Positions 1-6,598 of a DNA stretch of 7,486 bases are shown here, one piece after another. Each line of letters opens with the position of its first letter. The first letter of the stretch is position 1. The DNA comes from Spirochaetaceae bacterium (lineage in GTDB: Bacteria; Spirochaetota; Spirochaetia; DSM-27196; SKKC01): assembly GCA_003552745.1 (NCBI GenBank), contig PUOG01000352.1:1-7486 (forward strand). Reading direction: 5' to 3'. Made by a program: the position numbers and the translations under genes. The notes under the pieces were generated by a model. It was given only the letters and a program-made list of their open reading frames with translations, was not told the DNA's origin and made no database searches.

Positions 1-71
1 AGCTCTTTCATCGTTTCGCGAACGACAGCGGAATCGTCGATGATCATCACCTTCGTTATCTCGTTAGCCAT
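1..71 (-). CDS. cheB: Response-regulator N-terminus, probably CheB methylesterase (partial)
   Basis: Only the first 23 codons are in the window; the gene runs off the left edge. The protein starts MANEITKVMIIDDSAVVRET, the first beta strand and acidic pocket of a receiver domain. The paired DD and the following SAVVR are typical of CheB, the protein-glutamate methylesterase/deamidase that removes methyl groups from chemoreceptors when phosphorylated by CheA. The ATG overlaps the cheR stop by 8 nt (ATGGCTAA), so the two are probably translationally coupled. This is the usual pairing, because CheR and CheB do opposite reactions. A stand-alone CheY-like regulator cannot be excluded, because the effector domain lies outside the window. 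Confidence 0.8.
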   Translation of the reverse strand, partial: MANEITKVMIIDDSAVVRETMKE

Positions 72-927
72 GTTCGGATCTCTGGTAGATGGTTGGAGCG
101 ACATTGAGCACAGGGAGTGTCGCTCCAGCGAGCGTTTCCGAGTGTCCGAGGAAGAGATAGCCGCCGCTCACCAGGTAGCCCACGAGCTTCCCCAGGATCT
201 GCATTTGCCGCGGCCTCTCGAAGTAGATGATGACGTTACGACAAAAGACCACGTGGAAATTCTCTCGAAGTCGGTAGTCGTCATCCATAAGATTCAGCCT
301 CGCGAAGCGGATCCGGCGGCGCAGATCGCGCTTCACCCTCACCAGCGCGAGCGAACGGTCCCTGCTGCGCAAGAAATAGCGCGACCTCAGCTGCGGGCTG
401 ACCGGTTCGATTCGTGCCTCGGGGTAGACCGCCTTACGCGCCTGCTCCAGAACACCGGAGGAGAGATCGCTTGCGAAAATCGTGTACTCGAACCGAGGAT
501 ACGTTCGGCGGAACTCTTCCATCACGATCGCAAGCGTATAAGGTTCTTCACCGGTTGATGCGGCGCACGACCAGATCTTGAGCGGCTTCTCACGACTTCC
601 CCACCCGTAATCCTCGTATAATCTCTCCAGATTCGACGCGAGCCAATCGAAGTGGTCGGGTTCACGAAAGAACTCGGTCTTGTTCGTAGTGACCGCATCT
701 ACCATATTGACGAGCTCGTTGTCACCGGAGGGATTCTCGAACACGTACTCGAGGTACTCCCGAAAGTCGGTCATATCGAGCATACGGAGTCTCTTGTGCA
801 GCCGGCTCTCCAGCATAACCCGTTTCGTTTCCGGCATTCTTATCCCGTATGTCCCTTCGATGTACTCGGCAAGCATGCGAAACTCGCGGTCGCCCAGGCG
901 CATTGCATTCGCTGGATTACGACTCAT
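64..927 (-). CDS. cheR: CheR, chemoreceptor glutamate O-methyltransferase
   Basis: CheR uses S-adenosylmethionine to methylate glutamates in the cytoplasmic part of chemoreceptors, which resets their sensitivity during adaptation. The 287-residue product is of normal family length. It has the short helical N-terminal CheR domain (about residues 9-65), then TNKTEFFRE at 81-89, and the Rossmann SAM-binding site WSCAASTGEEPYTL at about 119-132. ASDLS follows at 152, then CRNVIIYF at about 229 and GHSET at about 261; all are family landmarks. I chose ATG 927 over the in-frame GTG at 933 because GGGAG (933-937) sits 5 nt before it and would be disrupted as an RBS by the GTG start. The stop overlaps the next gene, a cheB-like regulator. 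It lies 71 nt after the protease gene, so it could be a distal operon gene or have its own promoter. Confidence 0.95.
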   Translation of the reverse strand: MSRNPANAMRLGDREFRMLAEYIEGTYGIRMPETKRVMLESRLHKRLRMLDMTDFREYLEYVFENPSGDNELVNMVDAVTTNKTEFFREPDHFDWLASNLERLYEDYGWGSREKPLKIWSCAASTGEEPYTLAIVMEEFRRTYPRFEYTIFASDLSSGVLEQARKAVYPEARIEPVSPQLRSRYFLRSRDRSLALVRVKRDLRRRIRFARLNLMDDDYRLRENFHVVFCRNVIIYFERPRQMQILGKLVGYLVSGGYLFLGHSETLAGATLPVLNVAPTIYQRSEHG

Positions 928-932
928 ATGCA

Positions 933-937
933 CTCCC
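933..937 (-). promoter_or_regulatory. Ribosome binding site of cheR
   Basis: On the minus strand GGGAG lies 5 nt before ATG 927. It decides between the two possible starts, since the alternative GTG (931-933) overlaps it. Confidence 0.6.
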
Positions 938-997
938 GCCGATCACGCGCCGGAGCCGGGAGCCGTCGTGTTCGAGTAGCTTCACTCATGAACTACC

Positions 998-1025
998 ATC
1001 ATATGAAATTGTCGATCTCCAGCAA
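998..1025 (-). promoter_or_regulatory. Weak candidate sigma-70 promoter for cheR
   Basis: On the minus strand TATGAT (998-1003) matches five of six bases of the -10 consensus. TTGCTG (1020-1025) lies 16 nt upstream and matches only TTG of the -35 box. Transcription would begin near 990, just after the protease stop codon, and would let the chemotaxis genes be expressed apart from the genes upstream. The -35 match is poor and part of the element is protease coding sequence, so this is only a suggestion. Confidence 0.22.
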
Positions 1026-2798
1026 GCTCGCAAGCTGTATGCCCCGGGTGATGAATCCGGCCTTTCGTTGACGTATCGATATCCGGAGTATCGCAACTCC
1101 TCGTTCCTCGTCGATAACCAGGTCTTGCAACGTGAACGGATCCTGAGGGGAGAGTCCCGTTTCGTCGGCGATACCGCCGGAAAAAACCCGTTCGATCGTG
1201 TAGTTCGTGCGGAAGATGCTTCTCGAGATCTCACGGACGGTCATGCCGAACAGCGGTGCGAGCACAGCCGTTTTTACGTCCTTGTCCACGGCCTCCAATA
1301 CCGGATTGTGAGGTCTCTCTGCCAAGGCGAGCAGGCCATGACGCTCACTGCCGTCCCTCGTCCAGTCGACACGAACTAGCGAACCGCGCTGCCGCTCGAG
1401 CATGAGTTCCTGCGCCTCCGCCAGCGTGCCGACCTCCGAGCCGTCGATAGCCGTTATCGAGTCGCCGACTCGTAGCCCGGCCTCGTGGGCAGGGCTGTTC
1501 GGCAATACGTACTTCACCTCCAGCGCACCGCGTCGTTCGTGAACGGAAGCTCCCAGCCATGAATGACGCACAGCGTTGCCCTGATAGAGCTGTGGCACGA
1601 CGTGCTGAATCCAGAGGCTCGGGACAGCGAAGTTAACGTTCTCGAACTGCGGTATTCCCGCGAAGGCGACGCCCACCAACTGTCCGGACTCGTCCACGAT
1701 CGGGCCGCCGCTGTTTCCCGGATTCAATCCGGCATCGATCTGCATCGCTTCCCCGAGTTGCAGATAGCGTCGACCGGTGGCCGAGATAATCCCGGAGCTG
1801 ATCGAACTCGAGAGTCCGCCGGGTGAGCCCATCGCGTACACCGTTGCCCCCGGTCTCAGCTCGCGCACGTCGGTCAACGAGAACACGTATTGAGGCTCGA
1901 CCTCCGCCTTTACGAGCGCGACATCGAGGGCTCGGTCGTAGCCGACCACCCGTGCCGGAATACGCTGGCTCGGATTCTCCGAGAGACGTATGTACAGACG
2001 CGAATACCCATCGTGCTTCGGGTCGACCTCACTTCGTATGACGTGATAGTTCGTTACGAGGTAGCCGCGTTTGTCGATGAAGAATCCGCTTCCCATGACC
2101 TGATCACGCTGGCCGACCCCGTCGCGAATCCGGATACCCCGATCAACCTCGACCGTTGCTGTTCCGACGAGCATATCCGAGATCTCGGTCCTCGACGAAA
2201 CGTAGTCGGTGAGCGACTCCGGAACCTCCACTTCCCGTTTTTCAAGGGCGGTGATTACCGACTCCACGGCGAAACGGTGGTTCTGCTCGACGGCAAGCCG
2301 GCCGTACTCAATCAGGTCGTCCTCCGGACTCTCGCCGAATCGCGGAGCTTTGAGAAAGAGATTCAAGGCCGCGACCTCGTTACCTTCTTCGCGATACGAG
2401 TTCGCCCAGGCGATGTATAACTCATTCAGATCCCAATCGCTTGCCTCACGCTCTTCGAACGCGCTCGCATCATCCTTTTGGCGACCGTGTTCGGCGATCG
2501 TCCGCAACGACCGGTAGGCCGCGACGGCACGCTCCCAATTGCCCTCCGACACATGTCGATCGAACTCTTGCTCGATTCCGGCTACCGCTTCCGACCAGAG
2601 CGCGGTGAAGCTTTCGTTTGGAAGGGCGTCTTCTTCGAGGCCGCTCAGACGCTGAATCGCGCGCGAGGACTCCCCGCGTTCGATTCGCTCGCGAATCGTC
2701 CGCTCGACTACATCCTGCCTGGTCGGCAGCGGTTCGGCGGAGTCGGGTGCCGTTGCACAGCCTACGAAGAGTACCAGAGGCAGAGCGAATAGCGCCAA
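999..2798 (-). CDS. Probable lipoprotein with HtrA/DegP-type (S1C) serine protease and PDZ domains
   Basis: Predicted to be an exported trypsin-like protease working on misfolded or regulatory envelope proteins. From TTG 2798 the product has 599 residues. A short hydrophobic signal ends in a lipobox-like LFVGC with Cys14. Residues about 25-210 are helical and TPR-like, and the protease domain follows. The triad is visible as His252 (TNYHV), Asp292 (RALDVALVK) and Ser363 (GNSGGP). A PDZ domain covers about 413-490, including AHEAGLRVGD. A second, degenerate PDZ-like segment lies at about 517-590 around GGIADETGLS. The start is uncertain. TTG 2798 is the only standard start codon in frame after the upstream gene ends, but it has no clear RBS and gives no basic N-region. 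An in-frame ATG at 2993 would overlap the TPR gene by 137 nt. The catalytic assignment is firm; the substrate is unknown. Confidence 0.88.
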   Translation of the reverse strand: MALFALPLVLFVGCATAPDSAEPLPTRQDVVERTIRERIERGESSRAIQRLSGLEEDALPNESFTALWSEAVAGIEQEFDRHVSEGNWERAVAAYRSLRTIAEHGRQKDDASAFEEREASDWDLNELYIAWANSYREEGNEVAALNLFLKAPRFGESPEDDLIEYGRLAVEQNHRFAVESVITALEKREVEVPESLTDYVSSRTEISDMLVGTATVEVDRGIRIRDGVGQRDQVMGSGFFIDKRGYLVTNYHVIRSEVDPKHDGYSRLYIRLSENPSQRIPARVVGYDRALDVALVKAEVEPQYVFSLTDVRELRPGATVYAMGSPGGLSSSISSGIISATGRRYLQLGEAMQIDAGLNPGNSGGPIVDESGQLVGVAFAGIPQFENVNFAVPSLWIQHVVPQLYQGNAVRHSWLGASVHERRGALEVKYVLPNSPAHEAGLRVGDSITAIDGSEVGTLAEAQELMLERQRGSLVRVDWTRDGSERHGLLALAERPHNPVLEAVDKDVKTAVLAPLFGMTVREISRSIFRTNYTIERVFSGGIADETGLSPQDPFTLQDLVIDEERGVAILRISIRQRKAGFITRGIQLASLLEIDNFI

Positions 2799-2856
2799 CC
2801 GGAGAACGGGAGTTCGGCGCCGTTGCGCCGCCGGTGGTACACCGGTTCGAAGGTGG

Positions 2857-4593
2857 CTACTGCATCGGAATCGGCGTCGTCCAGATACGGTCGATTCGCA
2901 ACTCGATCGGAGGCTCGAGAAATCGGAGAAAACGTGTCCGGGTCGACTCGTCGACGAATGTCTCGTGTCGCACGTCAACCCGCCTGTCTCCATCGTAGTC
3001 CCACTCCGCGAGTCTGCCATCTTCATAGCTCTCGATAAAGTCATAGATGCCGTCCCTGTTGCTGTCATACCCTATCCACGAGAGTACACCGTCGTCATAC
3101 TCCTCGAACACATTAAAGACACCGTCACCGGTCGGGTCACGTAACGCACGCCGGACCGTGCCATCCTCATAGTAAAGTACCGCATCGACCCGTCCATCGC
3201 CGAGTGTATCCCGGCTCTCGAGAACCGGAACGCCGTTGCGCATTCGAACGGAGGCGTGGATCCGGTCGTCGTCTCGTCGCTGAACGAGATAGCTTTCGGT
3301 TAGCAGCCGATCCCGCTCAGGCTCGAATGGGGGCGCTGATAGAGAAAACGGGAAGAATACCGAATGCTCGGTCTCGAACCATGGCGATTCCGGGTCGAGA
3401 ATCGGATACTCGAAACTCCTCGGTCGCAGAAAAATCCGCTCGTCGCCCGTGGCGGCGTGCGCTACCTCCGGATAGTGCCGGTATGTCAGATCAACTACAT
3501 CGAGACCTTCAGGGGAATCGATGCGCCGAACGACTCGTCGCGGATCTCCGTCGTCGGAGGAGAACTCGACCACCCACTCCGGCCTGCCATCCACCCTCTC
3601 GTCGATCTCCCAACGCACGAGAAGACCGTTCTCGAAATCGAACCGTTCGTCGGCGAGTCCCCTCCGTTCCCGGTCAAGGATGAGCGTTCCGGAGAAGTCA
3701 TCGAAGCGATCGCGCAGCATATCGCGCCCACGCTCTCCGACCTCCGCATACAGCGCCTGAATGAGCCCTATATCGCGATCGCCACCGAGATCGAAGAAAC
3801 GGGTAATCCGGTCCTCGTCATCGAGATGGTGTGCATACCCGAAGATCGCCGGATCGTCACCGTGGTGCTCCAGATAGAGCCGGACCGCACGCTCGCGATC
3901 GGATTCGGTCGCAGCCACCTGCACGTAACGCAGCAACAGGGCATACCAGTGCTGGTTCTCCGGCATAGGGTCGTTTTCGATGCGACGTAGCTCCTCGAAT
4001 CCCGGAGCGTCGTCGAGTTCGAGCAGGACCCGGAAAAACCGCGGGTCGTCGGGGTAGAGAGTGTCCGCTTCTCGCGCGGTCTCGTGAGCCGCTGCGCTAT
4101 CGCCGGAACGCTTCAAAGCCCTCGCCGTAAGCCACAGCGCATCCCGGTCGAGCGGATCTCCGATCAGGATCGGCTCGAGTACCGAACGCGACTTCTCGTA
4201 CTCTCCGGAGTCGAGCAGAATCTCGGAGTGGAGCAGCCGCGCGTCACGTTCGGAGGTGTGCCGGAACCGCCCGAGCTCGATCGCTTCTTCGAGCCTGTCG
4301 GCGGCGCTATGCAGTGTCTGCTGATCGAGCGATTCGACCATCGCCAGCACGTACAGCGCGTCCGAGTTTTCCCGGTCATACAGGAGAGAAGTCTCCGCTC
4401 GCTCTCCCGCCTCTTCCGGATGCGCGTCGATCAGTCCGTACGCTTCTCGTGCGTACAGGTCACTCAACTGTTGTGACTGTGCGGTCAGGCCGGACACGGC
4501 GATCAGTAACGCTCCAAGCGAAGCGATAACGCGAAAGGCTATTCTCACACCCGGCAAGCTCATCGGCGGTTCAATTCGACTCAGATACCTCAC
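2857..4593 (-). CDS. Secreted TPR protein with C-terminal EF-hand-like repeats
   Basis: I do not recognise a named family. The 578-residue product starts with GTG, whose last bases overlap the tilS stop (GTGA), and has GGAG 4 nt upstream. A second start, ATG 4561-4563 (residue 11), lacks an RBS but gives a tidy signal peptide, from MSLPGVRIAF through a hydrophobic core to LTA, with likely cleavage after residue 38. No lipobox cysteine is present, so the protein should be periplasmic or secreted. Residues about 42-250 are helical with TPR-like spacing (for example LLDSGEYEKSRSVLE and ALKRSGDSAAAHETA). The middle part is rich in beta strands. Residues 462-545 carry four D-x-x-x-D-G/R-x-x-D/N loops, each followed by a Y-x-D-G turn in the first three units. 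A scaffold or binding role is plausible; no catalytic motif was seen. Confidence 0.85.
   Translation of the reverse strand: MRYLSRIEPPMSLPGVRIAFRVIASLGALLIAVSGLTAQSQQLSDLYAREAYGLIDAHPEEAGERAETSLLYDRENSDALYVLAMVESLDQQTLHSAADRLEEAIELGRFRHTSERDARLLHSEILLDSGEYEKSRSVLEPILIGDPLDRDALWLTARALKRSGDSAAAHETAREADTLYPDDPRFFRVLLELDDAPGFEELRRIENDPMPENQHWYALLLRYVQVAATESDRERAVRLYLEHHGDDPAIFGYAHHLDDEDRITRFFDLGGDRDIGLIQALYAEVGERGRDMLRDRFDDFSGTLILDRERRGLADERFDFENGLLVRWEIDERVDGRPEWVVEFSSDDGDPRRVVRRIDSPEGLDVVDLTYRHYPEVAHAATGDERIFLRPRSFEYPILDPESPWFETEHSVFFPFSLSAPPFEPERDRLLTESYLVQRRDDDRIHASVRMRNGVPVLESRDTLGDGRVDAVLYYEDGTVRRALRDPTGDGVFNVFEEYDDGVLSWIGYDSNRDGIYDFIESYEDGRLAEWDYDGDRRVDVRHETFVDESTRTRFLRFLEPPIELRIDRIWTTPIPMQ
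2959..3210 (-). repeat. Four EF-hand-like coding repeats in the TPR protein
   Basis: Codons for residues 462-545 of the secreted TPR protein encode four tandem units beginning DTLGDGRVD (462), DPTGDGVFN (486), DSNRDGIYD (510) and DYDGDRRVD (532). The spacing is 24, 24 and 22 residues. The first three are followed by YEDG, YDDG and YEDG. The acidic ladder resembles dockerin or thrombospondin-3 calcium loops. Calcium binding is inference. Confidence 0.7.
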
Positions 4594-6029
4594 CGTTCTC
4601 CACCATTACTACTCTTCTCGGCGATATACCCTGCTATTGCAAGCTTCTCACCGGCAGCGGCGTGCGTAGTCGCATGTTTCGTATCGGCATCGACTGCCAT
4701 CTCGAACGAAATCTCACCCTCATCATCGACCTCGAACAGTACTCTCGGCCCTGCCCCGTCGCAGAGCACGAGGAAGTGCGTCGGCTGCCGCTCGATGCGC
4801 CGCTTGAATCCGGCCCGCGTCTGTCCGAATGCATGCGCATCGCGCGGGGACGCTCGACGGGTTACGACCGGACAGATCACCTCTACCGAAAAGAGAAAAC
4901 GTCTGGAGGCCGATCTGTCAACCGGCGGTTCCTGGGACGGCTCGGTCGCGAAAGAGAGCGAGTCGAACGGTACAGGATGAGTGTCCGCCGATCGACGCCC
5001 GTTTTCGTCGAACAGTTGCACCGCCAGCGATTCTTTCGCGCGCACGACCGAAATCGGAGAAACCGAGACGGTTTCACTATCGAGTACCAGTTCAACGCCG
5101 TAGCCGGTGGCTACACGCCCGGATAATCCACGATCGGTCTCGGTGAGTAGCGGAGCGAAAAAGCGGCGCGGTATGCGGTAGACCGGTGATTCGGATGCCA
5201 CACGCACTGCCTCGTGTAGCTGGATCAGCCGCAGCGACGGCGCGCGCTCAAAGAACGCCCTGCGCTCGAAGCGACACGGATCGACGATCTCCGACCGTGC
5301 GACAGCGCGCAGCGCATCCGATGCTCTTGCCGATTCCTCCGCCAACCGGGCGATCGCTTCGAACGATGACGGCCTGATTCTCTCCAGCGGCGGCAGGAGC
5401 TCTCGTCTGATGCGCGAGCGCAATCGCCTGCGATCGCGGTTCGAGCGATCACGAACCGGTTTGACTCCTGAACGGCGAGCTACGGTCCGCAACTCGGCCC
5501 GACGAAACGAGAGCAGAGGGCGATAGAGGGTGGTACCGGCCCGATCCAGGCACGGTCGCATCGCCGCCAGACCTTCTATGCTCGTCCCGCATATAAGGCG
5601 CATAAGCACCGTCTCGACCTGATCGTCGAGATGGTGCGCGACGATCACGCCTTTTGCATCCTCCTCCGAGGAGATGCGCCCCAGCGCCTCGTATCGCAGC
5701 CGCCGCGCTTCGGCTTCCAGCCCCTCCACGCCGCGGCGAATCTCCTCCGGATTCAGCTCGGCGATCCGTGTGCGAACGGAGTGTCGCTTGCCGAGTCGAT
5801 AGAGCGCGCGTCGCTCACGGCGTGACGCACGCTTTCCTCTCAACGAATGGTCGACATAGGCGAGCACGAGGTCGATACCGAGCTCGTGCCGGTTCGTAGC
5901 AAGGAGCTCGACCAGCGCCGTCGAGTCGGGCCCACCCGATACTGCGACGAGGAATTTACCTTCGTTGATACCGATCTCACGGGCCGCACGTACGAACCGT
6001 TGGTCAAGGCTGTCATCAGCTTTGATCAC
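4590..6029 (-). CDS. tilS: tRNA(Ile)-lysidine synthetase TilS
   Basis: TilS uses ATP to attach lysine to cytidine 34 of the CAU-anticodon isoleucine tRNA, so that it reads AUA and is charged with isoleucine. It is generally essential. The 479-residue protein has the N-type ATP pyrophosphatase loop SGGPDS at 31-36. YVDHSLRG follows at about 58-65, then AHHLDDQVET at 131-140, RPLLSFRRAEL at about 170, and the basic segment ending RRELLP at about 208-213. The C-terminal 130 or so residues diverge strongly but keep a basic FKRRIERQP patch, as expected for the tRNA-binding end. The start is GTG, inside the last codons of pth (14-nt overlap). An in-frame TGA three codons upstream of it excludes an earlier start. 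No strong RBS is visible, so translation may depend on ribosomes finishing pth. Confidence 0.95.
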   Translation of the reverse strand: MIKADDSLDQRFVRAAREIGINEGKFLVAVSGGPDSTALVELLATNRHELGIDLVLAYVDHSLRGKRASRRERRALYRLGKRHSVRTRIAELNPEEIRRGVEGLEAEARRLRYEALGRISSEEDAKGVIVAHHLDDQVETVLMRLICGTSIEGLAAMRPCLDRAGTTLYRPLLSFRRAELRTVARRSGVKPVRDRSNRDRRRLRSRIRRELLPPLERIRPSSFEAIARLAEESARASDALRAVARSEIVDPCRFERRAFFERAPSLRLIQLHEAVRVASESPVYRIPRRFFAPLLTETDRGLSGRVATGYGVELVLDSETVSVSPISVVRAKESLAVQLFDENGRRSADTHPVPFDSLSFATEPSQEPPVDRSASRRFLFSVEVICPVVTRRASPRDAHAFGQTRAGFKRRIERQPTHFLVLCDGAGPRVLFEVDDEGEISFEMAVDADTKHATTHAAAGEKLAIAGYIAEKSSNGGER

Positions 6030-6591
6030 GACGGTTCACTTCGCTCATCACGGTGCTTTCATCCTCCGACCGCAGTCGCAGAAGGACATCGGCGGCTCTC
6101 CGGCACGCCTCCGAAAGCAGCGTCGCCTCCGAATCGTCCGGCGGCGAGAGGACATACTCGGTGATGCTCATGTGCTCCGGTGGCCGCCCGATGCCTACCG
6201 ATAGTTTAAGAACCTCCTGCTGCTCGCTGCAGTTCTCGAGCACGCTGGCGACACCACGATGCCCGCCGGCCCCACCGCCGCGCTTGAGCCGAATGACGCC
6301 TGGGGGCAGATCCATCTGATCGTATACGATAACGAGGCGTCCGGTCGGCGTCGGGTAGCGACGCGCGAGAGGGCGAAGCATCTCTCCGCTCCGGTTCATG
6401 TACGTGAGAGGAGTCGCAACAAGCAACGGGGGGCAGTAGCAGCTGCAGTACGCCGAGAAAAGGCGCTTCCGCAGCCTGCAAGAGAGCGCTCGGGCAACCT
6501 GTTCGGCAACAAAAAACCCGGCATTATGCCGGGTTTTTGCGTACCGTTCGCCGGGGTTACCGAGACAGAGCGCGGTGAAATCGGTCGACAC
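6016..6591 (-). CDS. pth: Peptidyl-tRNA hydrolase
   Basis: Pth cleaves the ester bond of peptidyl-tRNAs that fall off the ribosome, recycling tRNA; it is usually essential. From GTG 6591 the product has 191 residues, the normal length. It shows CLGNPGERY (Asn12), KTRHNAGFF (residues 19-27, with catalytic His22), PLTYMNRSG (Asn66), VYDQMDLPPG (Asp91) and GGGAGGHRG at about 105-113. I chose the GTG because it lies 7 nt after the rplY stop, has GAGGAG 10 nt upstream and gives a family-length N-terminus. An upstream in-frame ATG at 6705 would add 38 very basic residues wholly inside rplY, so I rejected it. The gene overlaps tilS by 14 nt. A terminator-like hairpin lies within codons 19-27. Confidence 0.95.
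   Translation of the reverse strand: MSTDFTALCLGNPGERYAKTRHNAGFFVAEQVARALSCRLRKRLFSAYCSCYCPPLLVATPLTYMNRSGEMLRPLARRYPTPTGRLVIVYDQMDLPPGVIRLKRGGGAGGHRGVASVLENCSEQQEVLKLSVGIGRPPEHMSITEYVLSPPDDSEATLLSEACRRAADVLLRLRSEDESTVMSEVNRRDQS
6511..6538 (-). terminator. Intrinsic-terminator-like hairpin inside pth
   Basis: The plus strand has AAAAACCCGGCAT (6512-6524), one T, then ATGCCGGGTTTTT (6526-6538), a perfect inverted repeat of 13-base arms. Read as RNA from the minus strand it gives a 7-bp CCCGGCA/TGCCGGG stem with a UAA loop, followed by six U. It can be extended by five A-U pairs. The same form exists on the plus strand with five T. It covers codons 19-27 of pth (KTRHNAGFF), 54-81 nt from the GTG. 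The form is clear; whether it terminates in vivo while ribosomes cover it is unknown. Confidence 0.55.
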
Positions 6592-6598
6592 GGCGGTG

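Noticed and set aside
652..1379. Plus-strand open frames opposite cheR and the end of the protease gene
   Set aside because: They are antisense to well-supported genes, overlap each other in different frames, and show no motifs.
2799..3068. Protease gene starting at 3068
   Set aside because: It would overlap the TPR gene by about 210 nt, precisely over its repeat region. The extra 90 residues look like antiphase translation of the neighbour and would bury the signal sequence.
3364..3990. Plus-strand open frame of 208 codons
   Set aside because: It lies antisense to the TPR gene, has no recognisable domain, and is explained by high GC content and strong codon bias in the real gene.
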